This document shows, piece after piece, positions 43,857 through 52,468 of a stretch of DNA of 64,000 nucleotides (its first letter is position 1; the number at the start of each line of letters is the position of its first letter). Both the position numbers and the translations under genes were made by a program. Under the pieces are notes generated by a model. It was not told where the DNA came from. It saw only the letters and a program-made list of their open reading frames with translations, and did not search any database. The stretch is taken from assembly GCA_028873695.1 (NCBI GenBank), contig JAPPNU010000058.1, forward strand, positions 55,872 through 119,871, read 5' to 3'. Origin of the DNA: Gemmatimonadota bacterium. Its GTDB lineage: Bacteria; Latescibacterota; UBA2968; GCA-2709665.

Positions 43857-44133
43857 TTATCTGTATGTGTTGGCGTCGGAGCCGCCGGTCGATGACGCGG
43901 CAGGCCATCGACGAAAAAATCAAAAAGAATGAAAAAATATATAAAATATATTATATTAAACGTAATTAGTTACTTGATTTTTGAAAAAGGCGACACGTTG
44001 GACAAAATGGCGTCGTTGGCGCTGAGATTGGATGTCCGTTCTGCAGGTCAACGGAACGACGTTTCTCCGTTCGGGGTCGGATCGCGTCCGCTATCCCGCA
44101 ATGACGGCGTTTCCCGGTCTCGGTTCGGATGTC
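43857..44133. promoter_or_regulatory. AT-rich upstream region of the XRE/enolase-family operon
   Basis: Positions 43917-43985 are almost pure A and T (for example AAAAAATATATAAAATATAT) in an otherwise GC-rich region, which suits a promoter or bent-DNA operator for the XRE gene. An open frame on the other strand across it lacks a ribosome site and any resemblance to proteins. Confidence 0.45.
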
Positions 44134-44634
44134 TCAGTCTTTGAAGGTCAGCGAGATGCCGGCCTTGGCGGCGTACTTGTTCTCCGTGCCTTCGGCCACG
44201 CCGCGGTCCAGGGTGGCTTCCATAAAAAAGCGAATCGGACCCAGCATCTTCAGATTCATCCCCGCCACGGCGGTTAGAAGCACCCTGCTGGCCGAACCGT
44301 CGATGAGTTCGGCATCCGATTCTTCTTTCGTGTATATGAAGCCGCTCCCGGCGCCGCCATAGATCCGGAGGTTGCCCCCCAGGCTGAATTTATAGAGGCC
44401 GCGGATGGATACAGGCACGGTAATCGCACCGGATTTTTCATAATACTCGCCGGCCAGCATCACCCCCGCCGGTTTGCTGCCGAAAGGAAGGATGATGGAA
44501 GCGTGCCAGCCGGGTTCCTTCTCTTCGACGTAGAGTCCGCCCCCGGCGCGTAAGGCGATCTGCGCATGCGTCTGCGTGGCGGTCGCGCACATGAGGCAGA
44601 TCGCGGTCAGCGCAGGGGTGACGTATCTGATCAT
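44134..44634 (-). CDS. Outer-membrane beta-barrel-like secreted protein
   Basis: ATG 44634 follows AAAGGAG at 9 nt, giving 166 residues. A signal peptide (YVTPALTAICLMCATATQTHA) precedes alternating hydrophobic and polar strands with glycine turns (IRGLYKFSLGGNLRIYGGAG) and a C-terminal strand ending GISLTFKD. This fits a small beta-barrel of the OmpA-like or porin-like type. The upstream VapC gene ends 49 bp away on the same strand. Confidence 0.65.
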   Translation of the reverse strand: MIRYVTPALTAICLMCATATQTHAQIALRAGGGLYVEEKEPGWHASIILPFGSKPAGVMLAGEYYEKSGAITVPVSIRGLYKFSLGGNLRIYGGAGSGFIYTKEESDAELIDGSASRVLLTAVAGMNLKMLGPIRFFMEATLDRGVAEGTENKYAAKAGISLTFKD

Positions 44635-44683
44635 AGCCGGAGTCTCCTTTCGCGGTAAGTTCGACCTGGTCGGGTTCTCGACC

Positions 44684-45046
44684 TCAGTATCGGTAAGCGA
44701 TGCCCAAACGGCCGGCTGCCGCACGCAGGTTTCCTTCTGAAGTCCACAACGGCAGGTCGGACAACCGGGCGGACGCCATCAGGTGTGCGTCGATCAGGCC
44801 GACACCTGCGGCGGACAACCGGTGATGATCGATGAAATGCAAGACTTCCCGCTCGCTGGCCATGGAGACCTGGGGCAGGGTCTGCAGCAGCGTGAGGAAT
44901 TCCGTTCGGTTGTCCAGCGTCCCGCACGCAAGTTCCCCGACGATCAGCGGATGGCACGCGACCCTCGCTTCCCGGAGGAGCGACTTCAGTCGTCCATTCC
45001 CCTTGCGGAGGAATGAGACCCATATTGGCGTATCGACGAGGACCAT
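44684..45046 (-). CDS. vapC: VapC-type PIN-domain toxin
   Basis: The 120-residue protein has PIN acidic residues D5 (VDTPIW), E38 (VGELA) and D86 (LIDAHLM). The fourth position, usually aspartate, reads glutamate 104 (WTSEGNL). VapC toxins are RNases that cut tRNA or rRNA. It starts 2 bp downstream of the VapB-like gene, the usual arrangement. Confidence 0.88.
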   Translation of the reverse strand: MVLVDTPIWVSFLRKGNGRLKSLLREARVACHPLIVGELACGTLDNRTEFLTLLQTLPQVSMASEREVLHFIDHHRLSAAGVGLIDAHLMASARLSDLPLWTSEGNLRAAAGRLGIAYRY

Positions 45047-45048
45047 GG

Positions 45049-45246
45049 CTACAGGTTATCCGGACGTCGCCGTGGGACCGGCAGCAGGTTTTCCTCCGTG
45101 CCTTCGAGTTCCGCCAGCCGCTTGCTGCTCTCGCGGGCGATGAGGGCTTCAAGGCCAAGCCTGACCAGGGCGGTTTTCTGTTTGATACCGGTTAGTGTGG
45201 ATGCCCGGTCCAGCAGGGCACGGTCTATATTGAGCGTCGTTCTCAT
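45049..45246 (-). CDS. vapB: VapB-type antitoxin (ribbon-helix-helix)
   Basis: The 65-residue product starts with a ribbon-helix-helix DNA-binding segment of the VapB type (MRTTLNIDRALLDRASTLTG) and has a flexible C-terminal tail that would block VapC. A near-perfect palindrome directly upstream (45246-45274) is a likely self-regulatory operator. Confidence 0.88.
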   Translation of the reverse strand: MRTTLNIDRALLDRASTLTGIKQKTALVRLGLEALIARESSKRLAELEGTEENLLPVPRRRPDNL

Positions 45247-45274
45247 ATGCTATAATATGTATCTATTATGCATA
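45246..45274. promoter_or_regulatory. Palindromic operator of vapBC
   Basis: On the minus strand TATGC-ATAATA-GATACA-TATTAT-AGCATA forms an inverted repeat directly before the vapB ATG. A TTGACT about 8 bp further upstream could be the -35 element, with the palindrome covering the -10 region. Confidence 0.6.
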
Positions 45275-45819
45275 TAAGTCAATGGTAATCAGATGCGAAT
45301 AAACATCGCGCCAGATCGAATACAGCCGGATGGAAATTGCGTCAGGGATTGAACGGTTGTATGTTATCAGGGGCGACCGGCCGGTCGCCCCTACGAAATC
45401 CACGTCCACGAATTGATTTCGCCGGGCCGTATCGTAGAGCTGGTTTAGCTGACAGTTGTCCAGTGATAGCGAATAGCTCTGTAGGACGGGCCGGGTGACG
45501 AGGTCTCCGGTTTTGGTCTACCGCTGCTCGTAGTCAGGAGGCCACACTTGTTTCCATCGCCATGCCTTTCGAGAGCACTCCCAGAGCAGAGCGCGCGGTT
45601 CCGTCCAACTCCGGGCCCCGACGGTCGCCGCCCAGGCCGGCAGGGCAGAAGATCGTGTGCATCCCGTGTGGAAATTCGCGCTGTGCATATGGCAGGCCCC
45701 GCGCCCAGCGGCGACTTTTGGTTCCTTTTGGTCGCTTCAAAAAGAACACGCCGTAGGCAGGGAATTTGGGAAGATGTGGACGTTGAATTTGGTCTTGTCC
45801 TTGTATAACACGGTGACCG
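45247..45819. other. Intergenic region with vapBC operator, palindromic repeat and possible gene remnant
   Basis: The left end is the vapBC operator. Positions 45369-45456 carry the second copy of the palindromic repeat found at 12969. The part from 45530 to 45760 is GC-rich, with an open minus-strand frame (ending MAMETSVAS) that I cannot match to any family. No intact gene is seen. Confidence 0.5.
45369..45456 (-). repeat. Dispersed repeat with palindrome, copy 2
   Basis: Positions 45369-45392 form a 24-bp palindrome with left half AGGGGCGACCGG. The following 60 bp contain CGCCGGGCCGTATCGTAG, the reverse complement of a segment at 12969-13030. This copy is in opposite orientation to copy 1. 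Confidence 0.75.
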
Positions 45820-46257
45820 ATGGCTGAGAAATTCAAACTGATTCCCGAAGCCCACGTCTTCCTGATGAAGGGCAGCGACGAAGTGTTGCTGCTGCGGCGT
45901 TTCAATACGGGATTTGAAGACGGGAAGTACAGCGTGATCGCCGGGCATATCGACGGAAACGAAGAGGTCAGGGCTGCGGCGATAAGGGAAGCGCGTGAAG
46001 AGGCGGGAATCGAGATCCGGACGGAGGACATCGAGGTCGTGGGCGTGATGCACAGGAAGAGCGAGGACGAACGGGTTGGGTTTTTTCTGGCGGCGACCAG
46101 GTGGCATGGCGACGTCGTCAACGCCGAGCCGCACAGGTGCGACGACCTGTCGTGGCATTCCATCCACGATCTCCCTGACAACATGGTGCCATACGTCAGG
46201 CGCGCGCTCGAAAACTACCTGAACGGCAGGTTCTACGACAGCTTCGGCTGGCTATGA
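45820..46257 (+). CDS. Nudix hydrolase
   Basis: The 145-residue protein has a complete Nudix box (GHIDGNEEVRAAAIREAREE, continuing AGI) with REAREE as the metal-binding core. It hydrolyses a nucleoside diphosphate linked to another group, possibly a damaged nucleotide or sugar nucleotide. The length is normal for a single-domain Nudix enzyme. It is 36 bp upstream of a small membrane protein gene. Confidence 0.92.
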   Translation: MAEKFKLIPEAHVFLMKGSDEVLLLRRFNTGFEDGKYSVIAGHIDGNEEVRAAAIREAREEAGIEIRTEDIEVVGVMHRKSEDERVGFFLAATRWHGDVVNAEPHRCDDLSWHSIHDLPDNMVPYVRRALENYLNGRFYDSFGWL

Positions 46258-46293
46258 CCATGCGATTCGATACGCGATAGGACACCGATAGCC

Positions 46294-46743
46294 ATGAACG
46301 ACAGGACGATCGATCTCACGGTCTCGATACCCCCTCAATTCAGGGTCCTTCTGGTCACCCTTGGCGTTGTCCACGTGCTTGGCGGCGCTCTTTTCCTGAG
46401 CGCAGGGAACGGCTTTTTCGGTATCCTGAATCTTGTCCTGGGTCCCTCATGGCTCTCGTGGGGTCTGTTTTACGACCGCATCAACAGGCACACCATCGCC
46501 ATTGATGACGGGCATATCGAAATCGTCCGGGGCCTTTTCCGCCGGCGCAGAATCGCCTGGTCATCGATATCGGAAATCCGCTTCGAGTCGTCCCGGATGG
46601 ACATTCAGGTAAACGGAGGCAAGGCCGCTACGGTAAATTTCCGGGAAATCAGCTCTGGCGCGAGCAGGTTGATCAGAGACGAAATGGTCTTAAAACTCAG
46701 CCCTGTCGCCGAGGCGAACGGTGTGTCGATTGAGGGCATATAG
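46294..46743 (+). CDS. Small membrane protein with PH-like C-terminal domain
   Basis: The 149-residue product has two N-terminal membrane helices (LLVTLGVVHVLGGALFLSAG and GILNLVLGPSWLSWGLFY). A soluble C-terminal part follows (TIAIDDGHIEIVRGLFRRRR, then IAWSSISEIRF) that resembles bacterial PH-like domains. The function is unknown. It probably shares a transcript with the Nudix gene. Confidence 0.65.
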   Translation: MNDRTIDLTVSIPPQFRVLLVTLGVVHVLGGALFLSAGNGFFGILNLVLGPSWLSWGLFYDRINRHTIAIDDGHIEIVRGLFRRRRIAWSSISEIRFESSRMDIQVNGGKAATVNFREISSGASRLIRDEMVLKLSPVAEANGVSIEGI

Positions 46744-46773
46744 CCAGGCCTGCCGCGTTAGCCCTAAGCCGCT

Positions 46774-46792
46774 CCCTGAGCTTGTCGAAGGG
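46774..46792. repeat. CCCTGAGCTTGTCGAAGGG dispersed element
   Basis: This is a 19-bp imperfect palindrome. Variants occur at 6310-6335, 6362-6380 and 3468-3486. It is a short intergenic repeat known from many bacterial genomes. Confidence 0.7.
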
Positions 46793-46920
46793 TCGGCGAA
46801 GGGATGTCGATTGGCCACTTACGGATAGTGAAACGGGATGAATCGGTGGGAGAATAGTGAGAATTTTCGGGGACATGACGTGAGCGAACCAGGCAGCATC
46901 GTTCAGGTCGAGGATAGTAT

Positions 46921-47667
46921 ATGGGCAATGGCTCAAACGAAGGATTCAGCTATTTCGCGGAAATTGCGGCATCGTACGATCGGGTCCAATCGGTCCTGAG
47001 TCCTCCCTATGAGAGAGGGCTGGAGATGATCGTCGAACTGATCCCCTTCGATACGGACGAACCGTTCGAATTTGTGGATCTGGGCTGCGGTACGGCGGAG
47101 CCGACTGCGCGTGCGCTGCAACGCTTCGGCCGGGCAACCGGCAGTTGCATAGACAGCGAACCGGAGATGCTCCGGATCGCGAAGCGAAAGTTAACGCCCT
47201 ACGCCGGGCGGTACGATGTGCGGGAAGCCGACATTACTGAATACGCAATCCCGCCGTGCGACGTGGTTTTCTCAGCGAAGACGTTTCACCACGTGCATCC
47301 GGATCGATTGCCGTCGCTCATCGCGCGGGTCGCCGGTGCGTTGCGGCCTGGCGGTTGTTTCATCCTCTACGATACGATGTCGGTGGGGCCAGGCTGGTCG
47401 GCCGCCGTCCGGCAGCAGGCTTCGCGCTTCCGCGAGCGCCACGTTCAGCGGGCGATCGATTCGGGGAGGGTGACCCGGGTGGAAATCGACGCCAGGCGGG
47501 AGTACAAACGAATGATGAAGGCGGCGGGGAAGGACGTTGAGTACGAGCACCGCGCGGAAGACCTCATTGGCGCGATGACGGGGGCAGGGTTCGAGGAGGT
47601 CGCGGTCGTCTGGCGATCATTCGCCGACACGATCCTGTTGGCGTTTGTGACGGCTGGGGATTCCTGA
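46921..47667 (+). CDS. Class I SAM-dependent methyltransferase
   Basis: The 248-residue product has AdoMet motif I VDLGCGTAEPT near 52-62, an acidic motif II region (CIDSEPEMLRIA), AFHH-like AKTFHHV and GALRPGGCFILYD, followed by a variable C-terminal cap. It methylates a small molecule or protein. No partner gene identifies the substrate. Confidence 0.88.
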   Translation: MGNGSNEGFSYFAEIAASYDRVQSVLSPPYERGLEMIVELIPFDTDEPFEFVDLGCGTAEPTARALQRFGRATGSCIDSEPEMLRIAKRKLTPYAGRYDVREADITEYAIPPCDVVFSAKTFHHVHPDRLPSLIARVAGALRPGGCFILYDTMSVGPGWSAAVRQQASRFRERHVQRAIDSGRVTRVEIDARREYKRMMKAAGKDVEYEHRAEDLIGAMTGAGFEEVAVVWRSFADTILLAFVTAGDS

Positions 47668-47711
47668 AGCGAGTGCAATCAGGCAAGTGCTATCCGAAAC
47701 GATACGGGCTC

Positions 47712-47936
47712 TCAGTGGCCGGTTTCTTCGCGCAACTCCTCAGGCGAATAGTCAAAGATCGGCACCTGATGTTTACCAAGTATCTCCATAAAAGCTCGTT
47801 TTGTATGTCCAGATGTCCTGGCCGCCTGACCAAGCGAAACTCTACCGATTTCATAGAGCTTGACGGCAAGGAGAATCCTCGCCTCTTCCGGGGACAGACC
47901 GAACGGAAGATCGACTGTCAGATCGGTTACAACCAT
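47712..47936 (-). CDS. UPF0175 family protein (antitoxin-like), orphan
   Basis: The 74-residue protein has the UPF0175 pattern: LPFGLSPEEARILLAVKLYE, IGRVSLGQAARTSGHTKRAF and VPIFDYSPEEL. Such proteins are usually followed by a DUF3368 PIN-domain toxin. Here the next gene is a convergent methyltransferase, so no partner is present. It lies beside repeat copy B (48013-48627), just as the orphan HicB lies beside copy A. Confidence 0.82.
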   Translation of the reverse strand: MVVTDLTVDLPFGLSPEEARILLAVKLYEIGRVSLGQAARTSGHTKRAFMEILGKHQVPIFDYSPEELREETGH

Positions 47937-48012
47937 ACATTGCGTCCACGTGGATCAGTGAGTTTCGGAACTCCGTCAGTCAATTGGTTCAGTTTCGTGT
48001 CCAAACCACACA

Positions 48013-48627
48013 TGTCCAAAATCGGGTTTGATTCACTACGAAAGCCACGAATGTGCACGAAATATATGGTTGGAAAACTCGTTCTCAACCATTGGCGAAA
48101 TGTATCACTCACACTTCGGCCCGGCTGTTATGAGGAAGAGGCCAAAAAGCTGGAAGCGTCCGCGCACACGTTCGTCTTTAGAAGCCATGTACGACACGTT
48201 TAATCGAAAAGACGGGAGATTCTTCGACTCCGCTCAGAATGACATGCTGGCCGATAGCCAAGCACAATTTTTCCCGCTGTCATCCAGAGGAGGTCTGGGT
48301 GCAACGTTCACGAAATGCATCGGTTTCACCTGACACCAGATTTTCATCCAGGGCCGGCACCCAGGCCGACGAAGGATCTACTGCAGCATTTGATCATCCC
48401 CGTGCGATTTGCACGTTTCGCTACCTGAAAGGCAGCACGTCCGCCCCTTGCGCGGGACGGAAGTGGCGAGAGTTGCTTCGACTCCGGTCAGGATGGCATG
48501 CATTGCAACAAACGCGAACCCATGGCAACCTGGTCTTCGTTGTCCGGGTCAAAGCCGTCCATAAACGCCAATAGAATCCACTTTTCTAACCTCATCTGCA
48601 GGAATCCCGCGGTTCTTGGACAGCAGT
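48013..48627 (+). repeat. Long dispersed non-coding repeat, copy B
   Basis: This copy aligns with 7530-7984 in the same orientation and order. It carries about 165 extra bp (roughly 48120-48285) containing GATTCTTCGACTCCGCTCAG. The shared end is CTAACCTCATCTGCAGGAAT then GGTTCTTGGAC. Neither copy encodes a transposase. Confidence 0.8.
48488..48595 (-). other. Short conserved open frame inside repeat copy B (35 codons)
   Basis: The minus-strand frame from ATG 48595 begins MRLEKWILLAFMDGFDPDNE and ends LLQCMPS. It matches the 28-codon frame at 7866-7952 in position and sequence. Expression signals are weak (CTGCAG before the ATG). It is a candidate small protein or a conserved relic. Confidence 0.3.
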
Positions 48628-48765
48628 ATGATTAACAAAGATAGAAATACCCAATCTGGAATCAAGAGTACTTTCGGATGCCAATTTCGGCGCTGAGCCG
48701 TGCTATTGAGCTTAGTTCTGACCCTGAGGTCCCCTAACATGCGCCCCCAGCGACCGCAAACCCTG

Positions 48766-49701
48766 TCATTCAGCCTCGTCACGCACCTTAACTAAAATCG
48801 GTGCATTCCTCGTCGCAAGTCTGGATTTCGGCCCTTCGCCAATGCTTAACCGAACAGGGTTCTTGCCGTGACCGACGATATGCTTCCTGAGCGGTTCATC
48901 GACGATGCATTGCTCGTTCGTCTTCAGATCGACGTCGCCTGTGAATTTCTTGCCGATAACCAACGATATCGGGTCATTCGACGTATCTGCAACGACCGGG
49001 CCTTTTGAGTTGTCGGTGAGTGAAATCTTGATTTCGGCGTTGGAAGTGCGAACTGCGACAGAGCTTTCTGCCGAATTGACTTGGATCGCTCCGTTGGTCG
49101 TCCGTGCGTCGACGGGTCCTGTCACGCCCCTGACTCTGATGTCGTCATTTGAAGATCTCGCCGTGATCGTTCCCTGGTGACGTACAATGATAATGGCATC
49201 ATTGCTGGTTGTTGCTCTGAGAATGCCCTGGTGATTCGTCGCTTCAATCCGGTCGTTGTTCGTTTTCAATTCAGCGGTTCCCGATAAGCCCTTGATACGT
49301 ATTGGTGCGTTGGAAGTTGATGCGAAGATCCCGTTAACATCCGGAGCGTAGATCTCGAAGCCGGCAGATTCGGTATTTTGCCTGCCACCTTCGGGCCATT
49401 TGACCTCGATCCGGAGAGCGTCTCCCTTGTGACGACGGGTTACGATGTGAGTCGATTTCAGGCGCTCTCTGGATTTGGCGCATACCATAGCTTTGATCTC
49501 AACATCGCTCCGATCGGCCGCTTCGACCGAAACGCGACCGTTATGCGTCTCGATCCTGACAAACGTCCCAGGGATATGAGACAGGGTTATGACCCGGTTT
49601 TCGATGAAACCCGGGCATCGGGATCCGAAATGCCGGACCTGGGCACAGCCGGCCAACCATAGCGTGGCCATGCAGACTACGCCGAAAGTGATGCGGGCCA
49701 T
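48766..49701 (-). CDS. DUF4097-type beta-strand repeat lipoprotein
   Basis: The 311-residue product has a lipoprotein signal with lipobox LAGC at residues 16-19. After it come repeated short strands of the DUF4097 type with asparagine-rich turns (IEATNHQGILRATTSNDAII, TARSSNDDIRVRGVTGPVDA), forming a right-handed beta-helix or beta-solenoid. It would be anchored to a membrane. It starts 10 bp after the SPFH gene, so the two are probably one operon. Confidence 0.82.
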   Translation of the reverse strand: MARITFGVVCMATLWLAGCAQVRHFGSRCPGFIENRVITLSHIPGTFVRIETHNGRVSVEAADRSDVEIKAMVCAKSRERLKSTHIVTRRHKGDALRIEVKWPEGGRQNTESAGFEIYAPDVNGIFASTSNAPIRIKGLSGTAELKTNNDRIEATNHQGILRATTSNDAIIIVRHQGTITARSSNDDIRVRGVTGPVDARTTNGAIQVNSAESSVAVRTSNAEIKISLTDNSKGPVVADTSNDPISLVIGKKFTGDVDLKTNEQCIVDEPLRKHIVGHGKNPVRLSIGEGPKSRLATRNAPILVKVRDEAE

Positions 49702-49711
49702 TCCATACTCC

Positions 49712-50575
49712 TCATTGCTGTCCGGCGCTGACGACGGGTTGCGTCGACTCGTGCGAGCAGAGGACGACCAGCAGGTTGCTGACCATATTCGCCCTCTGTT
49801 CTTCGTTCAGCTTGATCACGTCGTCGTCCATCAGTCGCTTCAGGGCCATCTCCACCATGCCAACGGCGCCGTCGACGATCTTTGCACGTGCCGAAATGAC
49901 CGCCTCGGCCTGCTGGCGCTGCAGCATGGCGTTGGCGATTTCCGGGGCATAAGCCAGGTGGTTGATTCGCGCCTCGTCGATCTCCACGCCGGCTTCCTGG
50001 ACGCGGTCCTGAATCTCCTTGCCCAGGGATTCGGATACCTCGGTGATCGAGGACCGCAGACTGATCTCGTCGCCTTCGGACTGATCGTACGGGTAGCTGG
50101 TGGCGAGATGCCGGATTGCCGATTCGGATTGGACCTTTACATATTGTTCATAGTCGTCCACGTCGAACAGGGCCTGTGCGGCAACCTTTACCCTCCAGAC
50201 GATAACCGCCGATATCTCGATGGGATTGCCCCTGCTGTCGTTCACCTTCAGCCGCTCGCTGTCGAAGTTTCTGACGCGTAGCGACACCTTTGTCCGGCTC
50301 TTGAACGGGTTGGTCCATCGAAACCCCTGGGTGGTCTCCGTGCCCTTATAGTCGCCGAACAGCAGCATAACGACGCACTGATTCGGTTCCACCGCGAAGA
50401 GGCCCGTCAGCAGGACGATCACGATCAGGAGAAGCACGATCGACAGGATGACGGGACCGGCGTCTCCGGCCGAAATACCATATATGAACAGGACCACGGC
50501 CGTTGCAAGAAGCAGAAGCGCAAGGAACAACATCAACCATCCGCTGGACTGAGGGGTGATCTTCTCTTCAGTCAT
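49712..50575 (-). CDS. SPFH/stomatin-like membrane protein
   Basis: ATG 50575 follows AAGGAGG, giving 287 residues. Two N-terminal membrane helices (residues 12-32 and 42-60) precede an SPFH domain with AVEPNQCVVMLLFGDYKGTE, FNSERL-like NFDSERL and DDYEQYV, and a helical C-terminus with APEIANAMLQRQQAEAVISA. Such proteins scaffold membrane microdomains and often partner with proteases. A structured leader lies upstream. Confidence 0.87.
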   Translation of the reverse strand: MTEEKITPQSSGWLMLFLALLLLATAVVLFIYGISAGDAGPVILSIVLLLIVIVLLTGLFAVEPNQCVVMLLFGDYKGTETTQGFRWTNPFKSRTKVSLRVRNFDSERLKVNDSRGNPIEISAVIVWRVKVAAQALFDVDDYEQYVKVQSESAIRHLATSYPYDQSEGDEISLRSSITEVSESLGKEIQDRVQEAGVEIDEARINHLAYAPEIANAMLQRQQAEAVISARAKIVDGAVGMVEMALKRLMDDDVIKLNEEQRANMVSNLLVVLCSHESTQPVVSAGQQ

Positions 50576-51051
50576 GGCACACCTCCTTAGTTGGGTGACG
50601 TGATTTACACGAATCCAGTGGATCGAAACACTGTCTTGCGACGAAGACCTTACCAGCACGAGGTCATTCGCCGCTGTTCACACGGTACGACGCGAAACCG
50701 GACCGTTTTGTTTCGAAGACATCAGAGGAAAAAATAGCCATCTGCGTGCCGGCGAGGACGGGCGGGCCCGCAGATGGAACCACCCCGCCGTTCGACTCCA
50801 TCTGCTCGGCGTGTTCCCGCCCGCTGGACTCTGAAGGTCCGGAACCCGTGGTGTAACCGCGGGGTGGGGTCTGTTCGCAGCGCAGGTAGAAAGGGCACAA
50901 GCACCCGTTGTTGCCACACAGCCGTCCAGGTTATGGTCGGTAAATCGCCTGAAAGAGGTTTATTCAAGGCCCTCGGCACGGAAACATCAACCCGAGCGCC
51001 ACAGACTCCTGTGGGGGTCGCCATTGAGAATTCAGAAACGGGGAGTGTCCT
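50576..51051. other. Intergenic region with structured RNA candidate
   Basis: It holds the minus-strand leader of the SPFH gene and, near 51000-51016, a small hairpin CCACAG-CTGTGG before the plus-strand lipoprotein gene. Several overlapping frames are open on the minus strand from 50664 to 51024, but none resembles a protein. The GC-rich, hairpin-rich character fits RNA better. Confidence 0.5.
50729..50805 (-). promoter_or_regulatory. Mutually exclusive hairpins ending in a T-run: candidate attenuator or ncRNA end
   Basis: On the minus strand GCAGATGGA (50805-50797) can pair with TCCATCTGC (50778-50770). The same middle strand, read as CCATCTGCG (50777-50769), can instead pair with CGCAGATGG (50746-50738), which is followed by CTATTTTTT. 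The second hairpin is a terminator and the first would prevent it. The SPFH ATG is about 155 nt downstream. It may be an attenuator or the end of a separate RNA of about 200 nt. Confidence 0.5.
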
Positions 51052-52188
51052 ATGAAACTTCTACCCGATAGTATTCTGCATAGAATTCGGCGGGTAGCTG
51101 TGATCGGTCTGACCACGTTGGTGGCCTGCAGTTGTTACGAAAAACGCATACATTGGTCGCCGGACGGTAAACGGGCTGCCATCATCTTGAGCAAGAACCT
51201 GTTCGAGGCGAATGACCATATTCAGGGCCTGTACTTTTCAGATTCCGAAGGCCGTTTGTCACGGAAGTTGCTGCCAAAACCCAGTACAGTGGCGTGGTTC
51301 GCCGACTCTCAACGTCTGGCCGTCGCTACCTGGGACAATCCGAACGGTGGCCTTTCGATCGCGCGCGTTGAAGACGAACGTCTCACGCTGGGTCCAACAC
51401 TGTGGTCCGATTCATCCGAAGTAATCAATATACGAATTGCGCCAGGCGACGCACATCTCGCGTTCACCGTGGGGAGTGTTGATGATTCAAGGGGCGTATC
51501 GCTCCTCGTTGCGCCTTGCGACGGATCCGCCCCGCCTACGGTCGTCTCCGATCACGCGGCGTTTTCACCGGATTGGAGCCCCGACGGTCGTTCCCTCGTG
51601 TACTTCGAAGGGACGAGCAATTACAGCGACGAGCCGAGTCTTGGAAGGCTCGTACGGCGAGGTGTAGTCAATGAGCATGGGCAGGTGGAACTCGCCAAGG
51701 ATCTCGTTCCTCTCGCGGAAGTCGTTTTCTTGAGTTTTGCTCAGGTTCGTTGCCTCAGAGATGGACGAGTAATTTTCAATACCGCCGAGTTGAATTTTCC
51801 GTTTGCATCCGTTGACGATGAAGTTCTACCCGTTCAGCTCTTCGCTATCGAGACCACGCGGCAGCCTACACTGATCCGGATTATGACCCGTGAGGCGGAG
51901 GCGAAGCTGCGACAGACACTATGGTTTTATGAGGTCGGCCCCGACGAACGCCAGGTACTCTTTGGCACATCTGACGGTGACGTGTATCTATTGACGCTCG
52001 CAACGGGAGAAATGCAGGAGATACACACTCCCGAAAATAACCGTACAGGATCCGTAGTTCCAGTCTGGCGCAGGGCAGGCGAGTTTACTTACGTCAAGCC
52101 CAAATCGGGCGTCATCCAGTGGAATGACGGGCATGAGACTGTGTTGAGTAAAGACTGGGCCCCCGAGTTTATTGACGGACTTGATTAG
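51052..52188 (+). CDS. Lipoprotein with WD40/TolB-like beta-propeller repeats
   Basis: The 378-residue product has an N-terminal hydrophobic signal with lipobox LVAC (VVGLTTLVAC-like, cysteine near residue 26). Propeller blades follow with the motifs WSPDGKRAAI, WFADSQRLAVA, PDWSPDGRSLVYFEG and GPDERQVLFGTSDGDVYLL. Such proteins bind ligands or other proteins at the envelope. GGGGAG lies before the ATG. No partner is evident. Confidence 0.78.
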   Translation: MKLLPDSILHRIRRVAVIGLTTLVACSCYEKRIHWSPDGKRAAIILSKNLFEANDHIQGLYFSDSEGRLSRKLLPKPSTVAWFADSQRLAVATWDNPNGGLSIARVEDERLTLGPTLWSDSSEVINIRIAPGDAHLAFTVGSVDDSRGVSLLVAPCDGSAPPTVVSDHAAFSPDWSPDGRSLVYFEGTSNYSDEPSLGRLVRRGVVNEHGQVELAKDLVPLAEVVFLSFAQVRCLRDGRVIFNTAELNFPFASVDDEVLPVQLFAIETTRQPTLIRIMTREAEAKLRQTLWFYEVGPDERQVLFGTSDGDVYLLTLATGEMQEIHTPENNRTGSVVPVWRRAGEFTYVKPKSGVIQWNDGHETVLSKDWAPEFIDGLD

Positions 52189-52468
52189 AGGCACTTGCGC
52201 CTCCGTGTCGAATGCGCCTACAAAATCACGCCTCGCGTGGCGGTTTGAATCTCCGCGATTCCAACATAAATGTCCTTCCAGACGGTTCCCCTGGCGGAAA
52301 TCAATGCCCTTCATAAATCGGAATCGCGGTTTGGCGCGGACGTTTTTCCCTGTATATTGGTCGACGGGTGAATCCGGCATACATTGTCGGTCGATTTAAC
52401 GAGCAATCCGGCAGTGGTATGGGGATTCACACGCTATATTGCTTGGAACCAAAGTTCAGAGAATCGCG

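Larger units (their letters stand above)
47937..48765. other. Intergenic region carrying repeat copy B
   Basis: Positions 48013-48627 are copy B of the long non-coding repeat. The rest shows no gene. A block near 48213-48243 (GATTCTTCGACTCCGCTCAG followed by AATGACA) is a further widely dispersed repeat inside the copy. Confidence 0.65.

Noticed and set aside
43929..44144. Plus-strand open frame over the AT-rich region
   Set aside because: Its start lies in promoter-like AT sequence and the product has no resemblance to proteins.
45534..46184. Minus-strand open frame with a coding-like end
   Set aside because: Its first half is antisense to the Nudix gene and the rest matches no family; at best a relic.
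50664..51024. Overlapping minus-strand open frames
   Set aside because: Three frames are open at once in a hairpin-rich leader; RNA structure explains this better than protein coding.
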